Under the pieces are notes generated by a model, which was not told the DNA's origin, ran no database searches, and saw only the letters and a list, made by a program, of their open reading frames with translations. A DNA stretch of 64,000 bases from NCBI RefSeq assembly GCF_030065545.1, contig NZ_JASJNC010000005.1, forward strand, positions 210,679-274,678, given 5' to 3'. Position numbers and translations under genes: made by a program. This document shows, piece after piece, positions 8,133-19,107 of the stretch (position 1 is its first letter; each line of letters opens with the position of its first letter). Source of the stretch: Marinicella marina (GTDB lineage Bacteria > Pseudomonadota > Gammaproteobacteria > Xanthomonadales > Marinicellaceae).

Positions 8133-10964
8133 TTACTCCGCGTCTATGGCCGAACCATGTTTTCCATGGATGGCATCTTTAACTAATTGTTGTTGTTCTT
8201 TGATATGTACTTTCAATGCGCCTACAGCTGGAGACGGTGACCCTTTGCGGCCAGCGTAATACAGTGGAAAGCGATCGGCAATGCAATGTTGTAAATGGTG
8301 CCTGATTTGGAACCAGGCACCTTGGTTGATCGGTTCTTCTTGACACCAAATCACTTCTTTGACGTTGGCGTATCGATCTAATTGTTTGGTCAGCGCTCGG
8401 CGAGGGAACGGATACAACTGTTCCACACGGGCCAGCGCCACCGTGGTGTTTTCTTCTTTGGTCAGTTGTTCCAGCAAGTCATAATAAACTTTACCAGAAC
8501 ACAAGACGATGCGTTTGACGTCTTTGTCTTTCAGGCGGCGATCTGGAATCACTGTTTGAAATTGACCTTCAGTTAGCTGTTCTTTGGTTGAGGTGGCTAA
8601 CTTATGGCGCAATAAACTTTTGGGGGTCATCACAATCAGGGGCTTACGTGCTTTACGCAACATTTGGCGTCTGATCATATGAAAGGTTTGGGCGGGTGTT
8701 GATGGCATGCAGACTTGCATGTTGTTGACCGCGCATAACTGTAAAAATCGTTCTAGTCGAGCCGAAGAGTGTTCTGGGCCTTGGCCTTCAAAACCGTGTG
8801 GTAAAAACATCACCAAGCCACTCAAACGACCCCACTTGGCCTCGCCTGAGGAAATGAATTGGTCTATGACCACTTGGGCACCATTGACGAAATCACCAAA
8901 CTGGGCCTCCCAAATCACCAAGGCTCTGGGTTCAGTGGTGGCATAGCCGTATTCAAATGCCAGAACTGCCTCTTCAGAGAGCACTGAGTTGATGATGTCA
9001 ATTTTGTTTTTATCTGTCTCTAGCTGCGTTAAGGGGGTGAAGTTTTCATTTTGTTGTACATTGTGAACCACAGCGTGGCGGTGAAAAAATGTACCGCGTT
9101 GTGAGTCTTGGCCGTCAATGCGGATTTGAAAACCTTCATCCAAAATGCTGGCATAGGCCATGGTTTCAGCAAAACCCCAATCCATGGGCACCTCACCATT
9201 GAGCATTTTGATTCGATCTTGATTGATTTTATTGACCCTTGGGTGCGGTTTTAAATCTTCCGGTAATTCGGTGATGACTTCACCGTATTGTTTGAAACGC
9301 TCCTCTGAAATGGTGGTTTTGACCTTTTCGGTTAAATCACCATTGAGGTAAGGTGTCCAGTCAACGGCATATTTGTCGTTGTTGTGAGTTGGACCAAATT
9401 CTACAATGTCTTCTTTGTTGTCCAAACGATCACGGTATTCATCACTCAATTGTTTGGCATAAGCCGCTTCAATAACCCCAGATTCAGTCAAACGATTGGC
9501 GTAAATCTCTCGCGGAGATTTGTGCGCTTTGATCAGTTTGTACATGTGAGGTTGAGTGGCTGAAGGTTCATCGGCTTCGTTGTGACCGTGTTTGCGATAA
9601 CAAACCAAGTCAATGACCACATCCATGCCGAACTTTTGGCGGTAGTCAGCAGCTACTTGGGTGGCAAAGACCACCGCTTCAGGGTCATCGCCATTGACGT
9701 GGAAAATCGGCGCTTGTACCATTTTTGCTACTTCAGTACAGTACATGTCTGCTTTCTTATCCAAAGCATGAGTGGTGGTGAAACCAATTTGGTTATTGAC
9801 GATGACGTGAACTGTGCCACCAATGTCATAACCTTCGACCATGGCCATATTAAATAATTCCATGTTGACGCCTTGGCCTTCAAAGGCGGCATCACCATGA
9901 ATCAAAACCGGTACCACCACATTTTTCTTCTCATCATCACGACGAACTTGTCTGGCCCGAACAGAGCCAATCACCACTGGGTTGATGATTTCTAAATGCG
10001 ATGGATTGAAGGCCATAGCCAAATGCACGTCACCACCCGGTGTCGGTACGTCAGATGAATAGCCTTTGTGGTATTTAACATCGCCAGAATTAACGTTATC
10101 CAATTCGTCGGCTTTGACACCATCAAACTCATCAAATAATTCAGCTGGAGATTTACCCAGTATATTGACCAACATATTGAGGCGGCCCCGGTGGGCCATG
10201 CCAATCACCAATTCCTTGGTTTTTTGGGCGCCTAAGTGTTGAATCAGAAAGGCCATTTGAGGAATCAATGCATCCCCACCTTCCAGTGAAAAGCGTTTTT
10301 GTCCGACATATTTGGTATGTAAATAGCGCTCCATGCCCTCTGCTTGGGTCAAACATTCGAGCATTTTTTTCTTGTCATCATCAGAGAACGGAAATTCACC
10401 GGCTGGTTTCTCAAGACGTTGTTGTAACCATTCACGTTTCTCAATGTCAGTGATGTGCATGTATTCAATGCCGATGTGCTGACAGTAGATGTTATTCAGT
10501 TGTTTGATGATGTCCTTCAATGGCATTTCATCAGGAGCCACCAGTGATCCGGTCGCGAAGCTGGTATTTAAGTCAGCTTCAGACAGGCCATGAAAGCCCA
10601 GCTCTAAATCAGGTGTGGCGGGTCTTTTTGAGTATTTGATGGGGTCGAGGTCGGCTTTTTGATGGCCGCGCAAACGGTATGAGTTAATCAATCGCAGCAC
10701 AGCAGCTTGTTTTTGCGCGTGCGCCGCATCTCCGCTGGTTGAACCAGCACCGGCAGGTAAACGGCCAGCCATTTCGAATTTCTCGATAATGGGTAAATGT
10801 CTGGTGTCCGGCTCATCTTGGTCAAACTCTTTGAACAGTGCTTGTAACTCAGGCGTTACGGCTTGTGGATCCTCTAAATAGAGGTCGTAATATTGTTCCA
10901 ACCACGCCGAATTGGTGCCAAAAAATGCGGCTGATTGTTGTTTTTCTTTAATCCAGCTTCCCAA
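8133..10964 (-). CDS. sucA: 2-oxoglutarate dehydrogenase E1 component
   Basis: This thiamine-diphosphate enzyme decarboxylates 2-oxoglutarate and succinylates the E2 lipoyl arm in the TCA cycle. Recognisable parts are the N-terminal [15 protein letters not shown], the [11 protein letters not shown] motif, the ThDP region ([17 protein letters not shown] and NNQIGFTT), and the C-terminal transketolase-like half ([18 protein letters not shown]). The frame is open to an ATG at 11066, but that start adds about 33 residues unlike the family. The TTG at 10964 gives 943 residues, near E. coli SucA (933), and a perfect TATAAT lies 34 bp upstream of it, inside the would-be extension. I therefore prefer the TTG start. 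First gene of the OGDH operon. Confidence 0.93.
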   Translation of the reverse strand: MGSWIKEKQQSAAFFGTNSAWLEQYYDLYLEDPQAVTPELQALFKEFDQDEPDTRHLPIIEKFEMAGRLPAGAGSTSGDAAHAQKQAAVLRLINSYRLRGHQKADLDPIKYSKRPATPDLELGFHGLSEADLNTSFATGSLVAPDEMPLKDIIKQLNNIYCQHIGIEYMHITDIEKREWLQQRLEKPAGEFPFSDDDKKKMLECLTQAEGMERYLHTKYVGQKRFSLEGGDALIPQMAFLIQHLGAQKTKELVIGMAHRGRLNMLVNILGKSPAELFDEFDGVKADELDNVNSGDVKYHKGYSSDVPTPGGDVHLAMAFNPSHLEIINPVVIGSVRARQVRRDDEKKNVVVPVLIHGDAAFEGQGVNMELFNMAMVEGYDIGGTVHVIVNNQIGFTTTHALDKKADMYCTEVAKMVQAPIFHVNGDDPEAVVFATQVAADYRQKFGMDVVIDLVCYRKHGHNEADEPSATQPHMYKLIKAHKSPREIYANRLTESGVIEAAYAKQLSDEYRDRLDNKEDIVEFGPTHNNDKYAVDWTPYLNGDLTEKVKTTISEERFKQYGEVITELPEDLKPHPRVNKINQDRIKMLNGEVPMDWGFAETMAYASILDEGFQIRIDGQDSQRGTFFHRHAVVHNVQQNENFTPLTQLETDKNKIDIINSVLSEEAVLAFEYGYATTEPRALVIWEAQFGDFVNGAQVVIDQFISSGEAKWGRLSGLVMFLPHGFEGQGPEHSSARLERFLQLCAVNNMQVCMPSTPAQTFHMIRRQMLRKARKPLIVMTPKSLLRHKLATSTKEQLTEGQFQTVIPDRRLKDKDVKRIVLCSGKVYYDLLEQLTKEENTTVALARVEQLYPFPRRALTKQLDRYANVKEVIWCQEEPINQGAWFQIRHHLQHCIADRFPLYYAGRKGSPSPAVGALKVHIKEQQQLVKDAIHGKHGSAIDAE

Positions 10965-10990
10965 GGGATATCTCTGTGTTATTGATTGAA

Positions 10991-11026
10991 AACGCGTATT
11001 ATACCTGAACCATTGCAGGGTAAAAG
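10991..11026 (-). promoter_or_regulatory. Probable sucA promoter
   Basis: A perfect minus-strand -10 hexamer TATAAT occupies 11003-10998. The -35 region (around 11020-11026) has only weak resemblance to TTGACA. Transcription would begin near 10991, leaving a leader of about 26 bases before the TTG start of sucA. Confidence 0.55.
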
Positions 11027-11311
11027 GCCATAGACTGATAAAGCGTAAAAAATCAGACCAAAGCATTACTTATTCATGGCGATATTGAGTGAAATACTTA
11101 AATATCAAGGGTTTTATTGTTCATTCTGCTTGAAACAATTCATTTGAATTGATGCTGATTCTCAGTGCTGCTATTTTTACTCACCTATTTATTTAATTCA
11201 TTTAACTATTGTCAACGATCATTATTCAGCTTCACCTTTGATTGCTTTTGAGTTATTGGTGGCAGACAACTAAAAGCCGACATAAATAAATGATGATTGA
11301 GGCACATAAAA

Positions 11312-11350
11312 GCACCTTTCAATGTGATGTGTTATCAAAGTGAAAGGTGC
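11312..11350 (-). terminator. Hairpin downstream of the lectin-protease pseudogene
   Basis: Ten-base perfect arms (GCACCTTTCA / TGAAAGGTGC) are separated by 19 bases. On the minus strand the stem is followed by TTTTATG, so it could act as a weak terminator for the gene ending at 11395. The rest of the 11067-11394 gap is AT-rich, and I see no gene in it. Confidence 0.5.
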
Positions 11351-11394
11351 AAACAACTGAAGGTGTGTATATGCCCATTAAAAAAAATCAGGTT

Positions 11395-13233
11395 TTAACG
11401 TCGCATGTACATCATTCCTGGATCACCTGTTTTACACAAAAATCTGGCTTGGTGCTCTTGTATCAGTGACATGGCCCAGTGTGCTTCATTGAAACTGGCA
11501 TACCTTGATGGTCTTTGGCTGCCAGTTCCAGTGGGAACTTCTGGGTTAGGAAAATATATGTAGTCAACACTTTCGTCACTATTGCTGATCCACCAACCAC
11601 GTGGCGTTTCGTTGAATACCAGTGAATCTGGGTCTATTGAGCGACAAGTTTCATTGTTGGTTCGGCCTGTGGGTATATTGCTATCAACCAGCAGATAGCT
11701 GAAGTTTGCATCAGGCCGATTGATAAAACATGACTGATCAATACCATATCTGCGTATGGCTCGTGCGGCGATATTAGCCGCAGTTTCATCATTGTTAAAA
11801 TCGAATAGATAGTGGTTGCCGCTTTCAGTTCTTTGGTAGACTTTCATGCGTCCATTTATTTCACCCACACGAGTTCCAGACCTACTAACGTCAACACAAT
11901 CAACACGATTCAATTGTTCATTGATCCAAAGTGCTATGTCAGGCAGTGGTCTGTTATTGTTGGTATTGAAGCCACCGCGAAAAAATGTCATTACATGCCG
12001 GCCTTCGCCTTGGGTGATGCCGACAAGTCTTAACTTGGCACCATCTTGCCAATACAATGGTCCGCCAGAATCACCGGGAATAATCCGTGCGCCACTTGTT
12101 GAGCGGACCCTCATCTTAGATGGGTTGGGTCCAAAATCTGTCTCAGGCCAACTGCTAAACACGAAGTCCCCCCTTGTTTGTCTGATTCTAGGAATGGTGC
12201 CACCGGCAGTACCACCCCATCCAGCGACGCGGAGTATTTTTCCCTGGAAAAATTCTCTGATTTCATCTTAGTTGATTGTGGGTCCATTTGTGGTGATGAC
12301 ATCGGCTGGAATGGCTTCAGAGTTTGGCACCGGATCAGCCAGTCTAAACATGATAATGTCGGTATTTCCCGTAATGTTGTATTGACTGATTGCGTAGGTA
12401 GTTCCGGCTAGACTGTCATTTGAACCAATTCTGGCAACCAGGTTGGCAGTTGCTGGAAAGTTATACCAATCACCAGGCGTTTCCCAGTCATTTAAACTGA
12501 ATGGTGCAGCTGATCCTACTGGTCTTGGACGAGGTGATGGATCCCAACAATGTCCGGCTGATAAAATAATGGTGGGTGAAATCAGCACTGCACTACATGC
12601 TAAATTGCCATTTGTCCTTTCCAGGCGTACAGTGGCATTACGCTGTCTCGAATTGATGTCATTGATGCCGCCAGTTAATCTTGCAGAGGTACTTCCAATG
12701 TCATTTGAGAGGTTTGTTAATTGCCATGATTGGTCATTTGATGAGCCATTACAGGTGTATGATGTGACAGGTGCTCCTTCAAAATTATGACGTCCTCGAT
12801 GAATATTTAAACATCTATTGGTGCTTTTGTTTTTTAATTGAACGCTATGGTCATTGTTTTTAACCACCTGCCAAAATTGGTCTGGGGTGTTGGCACAGTT
12901 TGCTATTGAGACCTTACCTCCCTCTTTATTCTCTCTGCCTTTGTGAATATTAAGGCAGCGCCGAGTACTGATGTTTTTTAATTGAATCCAATCGTCTTCA
13001 ATTTCTATGACTGCCCAATTTTGATCATTGGTAGTGGTGCAAGAGTAAACTGAGACAGCTCCGCCATGTCGGTTTTCATTGCCGGCGTGAACATTCAAAC
13101 AACGTTCTACAGATTGGTTCTTAAGTTTTATTATCACTTCAGCATGACTGAAACTGATAACAGAATTAAAGACGAATAAAAAGCCAGTTAATGATTTCAG
13201 AATACTGGGTTTAATTGCTCTTTTGATTTTCAT
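11395..13233 (-). pseudogene. Secreted ricin-lectin/trypsin-like serine protease, interrupted by an in-frame TAA
   Basis: One continuous frame encodes a signal peptide (to about residue 31), a ricin-type beta-trefoil lectin domain (about 32-175) with three repeats of the LKNxSxxRCLNxHxGRxN type each ending in a QxW-like motif, and a chymotrypsin-fold protease with His228 (SAGHC), Asp292 (TDIIMFRL) and Ser389 (PGDSGGP). A C-terminal region of about 170 residues of unknown fold follows. Between Asp and Ser the frame is broken by a single TAA at 12268-12270. Reading through it continues perfectly (FFQGKILRVAGWGGT and onward), so no base has been gained or lost. Without readthrough the enzyme lacks its catalytic Ser. 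The start at 13233 follows AAGGAG; the open frame extends 9 codons further. Recent nonsense mutation, sequencing error and recoding are the alternatives. Confidence 0.8.
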
Positions 13234-13260
13234 ATTGAACTCCTTTTTTTTTAGTTTCAT

Positions 13261-13541
13261 CCTATAAATACGTTAGCGCATGAAAAATTATGACATTTAA
13301 ATACAAATCATATTTTTAAAAACAGAGATAAAAGTAGTCTGCATTTTTTTAAAGACTTTCAGACAATATTGGCAGCAGGGAGCAATTGGTGGTTTCTATC
13401 GTTATGAGAAAAGGCAGAGATTCATATTTCTTGTTTTTTATGGGGTCATTTGAAATGATTTTTTACCACGCATTTGCTGTGTTTTAACAAGAAAAAGGTT
13501 AGAATCTTCCCTTCAAAATTCAACCAGCAATGATCTTAAAA
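13261..13541. other. Intergenic region upstream of acnD
   Basis: This AT-rich spacer lies between the divergent protease pseudogene and acnD. A -10-like TAGAAT at 13500-13505 lies about 40 bp before the acnD ATG. No gene or clear operator is visible. Confidence 0.4.
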
Positions 13542-16130
13542 ATGAATACAAAATACCGCAAAAAACTACCAGGAACAGATTTAGACTACTTTGATACCCG
13601 AGCAGCGGTGGAAGAGATTGCTGCTGGGGCATTTGATGAGTTGCCATTCACGTCAAAAGTATTGGCTGAAAATTTAGTCAGGCGCTGTCCGCCTGAAAAC
13701 CTTGAAGCAAGTTTAAGTCAGATCATTGAACGTCGTCGTGATTTGGATTTTCCTTGGTTTCCGGCGCGTGTGGTATGCCATGATATTTTGGGTCAAACAG
13801 CATTTGTTGATTTAGCGGGCTTACGTGATGCCATTGCCGAGAAGGGCGGTGATCCGGCGCAGATAAATCCAGTGGTGCCGACGCAATTAATTGTGGATCA
13901 TTCACTGGCCGTGGAGCATGCTGGTTTTGAAAAAGATGCTTTTGAAAAAAACCGAGCGATAGAAGATCGCCGGAACGCCGATCGATTCAGGTTCATTAAT
14001 TGGTGTAAAACCGCCTTCAAAAATGTCAACGTTGTGCCTCCTGGTAATGGCATCATGCACCAAATTAACTTAGAGCGCATGTCACCGGTGATTCAAGCCC
14101 GTGATGGTGTGGCTTTTCCAGATACCCTGGTGGGTACTGATTCACATACTCCGATGGTCGACGCTTTGGGGGTGATCGCAGTGGGAGTGGGTGGTTTAGA
14201 AGCTGAATCGGTGATGCTGGGTCGCGCATCCTATATGCGCTTGCCAGATATCATTGGGGTTGAAATGGTGGGTAAACCACAAGCGGGCATCACCAGTACC
14301 GATATTGTGTTGGCTGTGACTGAATTTTTACGCAATGAGAAAGTGGTCTCTTCCTACTTGGAGTTTTATGGCGAAGGCGCAGATGCTTTGACTTTGGGCG
14401 ATCGAGCAACCATTTCTAACATGACACCTGAGTTCGGTGCCACGGCTGCGATGTTTTTCATTGACCAACAAACCATTGATTACTTAACTTTAACCGGACG
14501 TGACGCAGCACAAGTCAAGCTGGTTGAAACTTACGCCAAACAGACTGGGTTGTGGGCCGATCAGATGACAGGCGCCAAATATGAACGGGTTTTGACCTTC
14601 GATTTGGCTGCTGTGGGTCGTAATATCGCTGGTCCTTCAAATCCGCACGCCAAAGTGGCTGTCACTGACCTGGCTGCCAAAGGCCTGACCGGCGATTACA
14701 GCAGTGAGGATGGCTTGATGCCAGATGGTGCTTGTATTATTGCAGCGATTACCAGTTGTACCAACACCTCAAATCCCAAGAATATGATTGCTGCCGGTTT
14801 GATTGCGCGCAATTTAAATAAACTGGGTTTGACCCGTAAGCCTTGGGTCAAAACCTCCTTGGCACCGGGTTCAAAAGCCGTGACATTGTATTTAGAAGAG
14901 TCTGGTTTGTTACCAGAACTGGAACAATTAGGTTTTGGTGTGGTTGGTTATGCCTGCACATCCTGCAACGGCATGAGTGGTGCTTTAGACCCTAAAATCA
15001 AGCAGGAAATTGAAGACAGAAACTTATATTCTACAGCGGTGCTTTCAGGCAATCGCAACTTCGATGGCCGCATTCACCCCCATGCTGATCAAGCCTTTCT
15101 GGCTTCACCGCCATTGGTGGTGGCCTACGCCATTGCGGGCTCGATTCGTTTTGATATTGAAAAAGATGTGTTGGGTATTGACCAAGATGGCAATGAAATT
15201 CGCCTGAAAGATGTTTGGCCGACTGATGAAGAAGTCAATGCAGTGATCAAAGCGAGCGTTAAGCCGGAGCACTTCAGCCAGGTTTATGAACCGATGTTCA
15301 ACGTACAAGAAATGCTCAATAAGAAAACCAATCCATTGTATGACTGGGACGTGAAATCAACTTACATTCAGCGACCACCTTATTGGGAAGGGGCATTGGC
15401 CAAAGAACGTACCATGAAAGGCATGCGACCCTTGGCTGTGTTAGGTGATAACATCACCACCGATCATTTATCACCTTCTAATGCAATTCAGTTATCCAGT
15501 GCCGCTGGTGCTTATTTAGCGAAAATGGGCGTGCCAGAGGAAGATTTTAATTCCTACGCCACCCACCGCGGTGATCACTTAACTGCCCAAAGAGCAACCT
15601 TTGCTAACCCCAAATTACTTAATGAAATGGTGCTTGATGAGCATGGTGAGATCAAACAAGGCTCACTGGCACGTTTAGAGCCAGAGGGTACTGAAATGCG
15701 CATGTGGGAAACCATTGAAACTTACATGCAACGAGAACAACCTTTGATCATCATTGCGGGTGCTGATTATGGCCAAGGCTCATCAAGGGACTGGGCGGCC
15801 AAAGGTGTGCGCTTGGCGGGTGTTGAAGTGATTGTGGCTGAGGGCTTTGAGCGCATCCACCGCACCAATCTGATTGGTATGGGCGTGCTGCCGTTGGAGT
15901 TCACCGGTGGAGAAACCCGTAAGACATACCAAATCGACGGCACTGAAACCTATGAGGTGCAAGGTGATATTGCGCCCGGAGCTGATATGCAAGTGATTAT
16001 GACCCGTAAAAACGGTGAGCAAGCGACCATTCCGGTTAAGTCCAGATTGGATACGGCTGAAGAGGTTTTGATTTATGAAGCCGGCGGCGTGTTGCAGCGC
16101 TTTGCCAATGATTTTTTGGCTGGTAGTTAA
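13542..16130 (+). CDS. acnD: Fe/S-dependent 2-methylisocitrate dehydratase (aconitase family)
   Basis: AcnD dehydrates 2-methylcitrate to a methylaconitate isomer that PrpF then converts, completing propionate breakdown by the methylcitrate cycle. The call as AcnD rather than AcnA rests on the short length (862 residues), the opening NTKYRKKLPGTDLDYFDTRA, the segment SQIIERRRDLDFPWFPARVV, and prpF 1.8 kb downstream. Cluster ligands are visible as TSCTNTSNP and CTSCNGMSG, and the swivel-domain DYGQGSSRDWAAKG is intact. The start is placed at MNTKYRKK as in the family, although an in-frame ATG lies four codons upstream; neither has a clear ribosome-binding site. prpB and prpC are not in the window. 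Confidence 0.9.
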   Translation: MNTKYRKKLPGTDLDYFDTRAAVEEIAAGAFDELPFTSKVLAENLVRRCPPENLEASLSQIIERRRDLDFPWFPARVVCHDILGQTAFVDLAGLRDAIAEKGGDPAQINPVVPTQLIVDHSLAVEHAGFEKDAFEKNRAIEDRRNADRFRFINWCKTAFKNVNVVPPGNGIMHQINLERMSPVIQARDGVAFPDTLVGTDSHTPMVDALGVIAVGVGGLEAESVMLGRASYMRLPDIIGVEMVGKPQAGITSTDIVLAVTEFLRNEKVVSSYLEFYGEGADALTLGDRATISNMTPEFGATAAMFFIDQQTIDYLTLTGRDAAQVKLVETYAKQTGLWADQMTGAKYERVLTFDLAAVGRNIAGPSNPHAKVAVTDLAAKGLTGDYSSEDGLMPDGACIIAAITSCTNTSNPKNMIAAGLIARNLNKLGLTRKPWVKTSLAPGSKAVTLYLEESGLLPELEQLGFGVVGYACTSCNGMSGALDPKIKQEIEDRNLYSTAVLSGNRNFDGRIHPHADQAFLASPPLVVAYAIAGSIRFDIEKDVLGIDQDGNEIRLKDVWPTDEEVNAVIKASVKPEHFSQVYEPMFNVQEMLNKKTNPLYDWDVKSTYIQRPPYWEGALAKERTMKGMRPLAVLGDNITTDHLSPSNAIQLSSAAGAYLAKMGVPEEDFNSYATHRGDHLTAQRATFANPKLLNEMVLDEHGEIKQGSLARLEPEGTEMRMWETIETYMQREQPLIIIAGADYGQGSSRDWAAKGVRLAGVEVIVAEGFERIHRTNLIGMGVLPLEFTGGETRKTYQIDGTETYEVQGDIAPGADMQVIMTRKNGEQATIPVKSRLDTAEEVLIYEAGGVLQRFANDFLAGS

Positions 16131-16157
16131 CGGTCGATTTAAAAGCAACATAAAAGC

Positions 16158-17129
16158 ATGAAATCAAATAGGCTGGTGAAAAGCTTGATGAGGGTGATTG
16201 TGGCTGTCCTGATCAGCTTGATGGTGGTTATTTACATGGTTGTGAGACCTACATTTTTCACCAGCCAAAAGCAGCAAGTTGAGATAAGTGTTAATGCGCT
16301 GGAATTAGAAAAACATGTAAAGCATATTTCAGAAAATTTATCACCACGAAGCTATCAAAACTCAGACAACTTATCTGACACTGTTAATTACATCCAAGGA
16401 CAAATGAAACTTCACACCACAGACGTTGAAATACAAAATTATGTGGTAAACCAAGTTGAGTATAAAAACGTGATAGCCAGATTTGGACCAATTACTGATG
16501 ATTTGATAGTGGTGGGAGCACATTATGATGTCATGGGAGAATACCCTGGCGCCGATGACAATGCCAGTGGGGTGGCTGGACTGTTTGAATTAGCCAGATT
16601 ACTAAGCCAAAGCGATTTGAATAAAAGTATTGAGTTAGTTGCCTATACATTGGAAGAACCTCCTTTCTTTGCCAGTACAGATATGGGTAGTTACATACAT
16701 GCTGAATCTGTTAAAAGCAGAAATGTACTGTTGATGATTTCATTAGAGATGATTGGTTATTTCACTGATAAAAAAGCATCTCAGGATTATCCATTATCTG
16801 TGATGAAGCTTTTTTACCCTTCCAAGGGGAACTACATTTCCGTCGTCGATCAAGTTTTTTCAAATGCTGCCAGCCAACTCAAGCAGTCTTTAAATAACTA
16901 CACGGATTTACCAGCGTACTCAATCAACGCGCCAACGGCAGTCCAAGGCATTGATTTTTCAGATCACAGGAATTATTGGCAGTTTGGATTTCCTGCAGTG
17001 ATGGTTACAGATACTTCGTTCTATCGTAACAAATATTACCACACAGCTGAGGACACCTTCGAAAAGTTAGATTATGAAGCCATGGCTAAAGTGGTGTTTG
17101 GCGTTTATAAGCATGTGGTCTCGTTGTGA
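16158..17129 (+). CDS. Membrane-anchored M28-family metallopeptidase
   Basis: The protein has 323 residues. A single N-terminal membrane segment (VIVAVLISLMVVIYMVV) anchors it, with the catalytic domain outside the cytoplasm. The di-zinc site of family M28 can be read as VVGAHYD, GADDNASG, YTLEEPPF (catalytic Glu), an EMIGYF segment and the C-terminal YHTAEDT. Members are aminopeptidases. The gene starts 27 bp after acnD and may be read through from it, yet it has no obvious link to propionate metabolism. It ends at a shared terminator with the cold-shock gene. Confidence 0.85.
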   Translation: MKSNRLVKSLMRVIVAVLISLMVVIYMVVRPTFFTSQKQQVEISVNALELEKHVKHISENLSPRSYQNSDNLSDTVNYIQGQMKLHTTDVEIQNYVVNQVEYKNVIARFGPITDDLIVVGAHYDVMGEYPGADDNASGVAGLFELARLLSQSDLNKSIELVAYTLEEPPFFASTDMGSYIHAESVKSRNVLLMISLEMIGYFTDKKASQDYPLSVMKLFYPSKGNYISVVDQVFSNAASQLKQSLNNYTDLPAYSINAPTAVQGIDFSDHRNYWQFGFPAVMVTDTSFYRNKYYHTAEDTFEKLDYEAMAKVVFGVYKHVVSL

Positions 17130-17199
17130 ATAATAGTTAACAATCCATAACTGGCTTAAAGAACCATAACAAATGGCTCATCATATATTTAACGCAAAT

Positions 17200-17228
17200 A
17201 AAAAAGCCGGTACAAGACCGGCTTTTTT
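17200..17228. terminator. Bidirectional terminator between M28 peptidase and cold-shock gene
   Basis: A 12-bp stem (A6 GCCGGT / ACCGGC T6) with a 5-base loop lies between two convergent genes. Confidence 0.9.
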
Positions 17229-17250
17229 ATGCTTAAACTGTTGTGCGCTT

Positions 17251-17457
17251 TTATTGCGGCACTACGTTGTTAGCACAAGGACCTTTTTGGCCTTCGCCAA
17301 CTTCAAACTCTACAGCTTGACCGTCATTTAAAGTAGCGAAACCGCCACCACTTTGGATTGCTGTGTGGTGAACAAATAAATCTTTGCCACCGTCTTCTGG
17401 AGTGATAAAACCAAAACCTTTATCAGGGTTGAACCACTTTACTGTACCTTTACTCAT
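17251..17457 (-). CDS. CspA-family cold-shock protein
   Basis: This 68-residue single-domain nucleic-acid chaperone has both RNA-binding motifs: RNP1 (KGFGFITPE) and RNP2 ([10 protein letters not shown]). The C-terminus ([11 protein letters not shown]) is typical of gammaproteobacterial Csp proteins. The start is the ATG of MSKGTVKWF; the longer frame adds an unlikely 17-residue leader. As in other csp genes, the upstream region is long and AT-rich, which would allow a structured 5' leader, but I could not establish one. Confidence 0.95.
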   Translation of the reverse strand: MSKGTVKWFNPDKGFGFITPEDGGKDLFVHHTAIQSGGGFATLNDGQAVEFEVGEGQKGPCANNVVPQ

Positions 17458-17895
17458 AATATATATTTCTACTTTGTTTGGTGAAAAATAAATAAACCAA
17501 TGACCCAATTCACCGTTTGGGCATCAGCACTTATAGTTAAATCAAGAACATGGTTATATAAAATGAATTAGACAACGATTTGGTTTTGAACAGAAGTGAT
17601 TATTTAATGGAAGGTTTTACTTTCGAATTGAATAAGTTTTGTATTCTTAACCCGCAAAAACAAAACGTTATGTTTTGAATTACGCCAGATTTGAGTGCAT
17701 TGTACAAGATTATGCTGAACAATGTATGAATGATGGGTTATTTTAATCCAATAAAGCCAAATTAAATCGTTTTATGTTCGAGTTTCAGTGAAGTCAGGGC
17801 TTTTTCAACAAAATTAAGCGGACAATAATCAGTAAGCTATATAATACCCAGCCATTATTTAGTTTGTTCCTTCACCTTAAATTTTAAAATCTGCT
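17458..17895. other. Intergenic region between csp and prpF
   Basis: This 438-bp AT-rich gap lies between divergent genes. It should hold the csp promoter and leader on the minus strand and the prpF promoter on the plus strand. A plus-strand TATAAT at 17840-17845 lies about 50 bp before prpF, with only a weak -35 partner. No open frame of note is seen. Confidence 0.5.
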
Positions 17896-19077
17896 ATGAA
17901 CCTCAAACCACAAATTCAAATTCCTGCCACTTACATGCGCGGCGGCACCTCAAAAGGAGTCTTTTTTAACTTAACTGATTTGCCTGAGCGCGCACAGGTG
18001 CCTGGTGATTATCGTGATCAGTTGTTGTTGCGTGTCATTGGTAGCCCTGACCCATACGGCAAACAAACCGATGGCATGGGTGGTGCAACATCCAGCACCA
18101 GTAAGACTGTGATTCTATCGAAAAGTGATGAACCTGGACATGATGTGGATTATTTGTTTGGTCAAGTGGCCATTGATAAAGCTTTTGTGGACTGGAGCGG
18201 CAACTGCGGCAACTTAACCGCAGCAGTGGGTTCATTCGCTATCAGCAATGGTCTGGTCGATGCTTCCCGAGTTCCAGATAATGGCACCGCAGTGGTGCGA
18301 ATCTGGCAAGCCAACATCAAGAAAACCATCGTTGCGCACGTACCAATGACTGCTGGCCAAGTACAGGAAACTGGTGATTTTGAATTAGATGGTGTTACTT
18401 TCCCAGCAGCGGAAGTGAAAATTGATTTTGTTGATCCGGTGGGTGATGCAGCCATGTTTCCAACAGGTAAATTAATTGATGAACTACAAGTGCCCGGGGT
18501 TGGAGGATTGATGGTAACTATGATTGCTGCAGGCATTCCAACCATTTTTCTCAATGCGGCAGACATTGGGTTCAAAGGTACTGAACTACAAGGTGACATC
18601 AACAGCAATACTGAGACCTTACAATTATTTGAACTGATACGTGCTTATGGTGCGGTAAAAATGGGTCTGATTGATTCAGTCGATGAAGCAAGTGGTAGGC
18701 AACACACACCTAAAGTAGCGATGGTGGCGCCATCACAGTCATACACGTCATCCAGTGGCAAAGCGATTGCTGCTGGTGATATCGATTTGAATGTTCGGGC
18801 CATGTCGATGGGTTTATTACACCATGCCATGATGGGTACGGCAGCAGTGGCGATTGCTTCAGCTGCAGCCATTCCAGGTACATTGGTCAATTTAGCAGCT
18901 GGTGGTGGTGACAGGAACTCGGTACGCTTTGGTCATCCTTCTGGCACCTTAAAAGTGGGTGCTGCAGTTGACCAAGTTAACGGTGAATGGAAAGCGCAAA
19001 AAGTCAGTATGAGTCGCTCAGCCAGGCGGTTGATGAAGGGTGAGGTGTTTGTGCCGGGCGATGCGCTGCCTGCTTAG
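17896..19077 (+). CDS. prpF: 2-methylaconitate cis-trans isomerase
   Basis: PrpF isomerises the methylaconitate made by AcnD so that an ordinary aconitase can hydrate it in the methylcitrate cycle. The 393-residue length and the diagnostic opening (PATYMRGGTSKGVFF), the early GSPDPYGKQTDGMGGATSS, and WSGNCGNLTAAVGSFA near residue 100 (containing the conserved Cys) identify the family, which has the diaminopimelate-epimerase fold. In most genomes prpF directly follows acnD; here an M28 peptidase and an opposite-strand csp gene lie between. No ribosome-binding site stands out. Confidence 0.93.
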   Translation: MNLKPQIQIPATYMRGGTSKGVFFNLTDLPERAQVPGDYRDQLLLRVIGSPDPYGKQTDGMGGATSSTSKTVILSKSDEPGHDVDYLFGQVAIDKAFVDWSGNCGNLTAAVGSFAISNGLVDASRVPDNGTAVVRIWQANIKKTIVAHVPMTAGQVQETGDFELDGVTFPAAEVKIDFVDPVGDAAMFPTGKLIDELQVPGVGGLMVTMIAAGIPTIFLNAADIGFKGTELQGDINSNTETLQLFELIRAYGAVKMGLIDSVDEASGRQHTPKVAMVAPSQSYTSSSGKAIAAGDIDLNVRAMSMGLLHHAMMGTAAVAIASAAAIPGTLVNLAAGGGDRNSVRFGHPSGTLKVGAAVDQVNGEWKAQKVSMSRSARRLMKGEVFVPGDALPA

Positions 19078-19107
19078 GTTGGGCCAGTTGTTAGGTTGGT
19101 CCATTAA

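Noticed and set aside
12111..12302. 63-codon frame bridging the two protease halves, suggesting a frameshift
   Set aside because: The two halves are in the same frame and joined by a single TAA, so no frameshift is needed.
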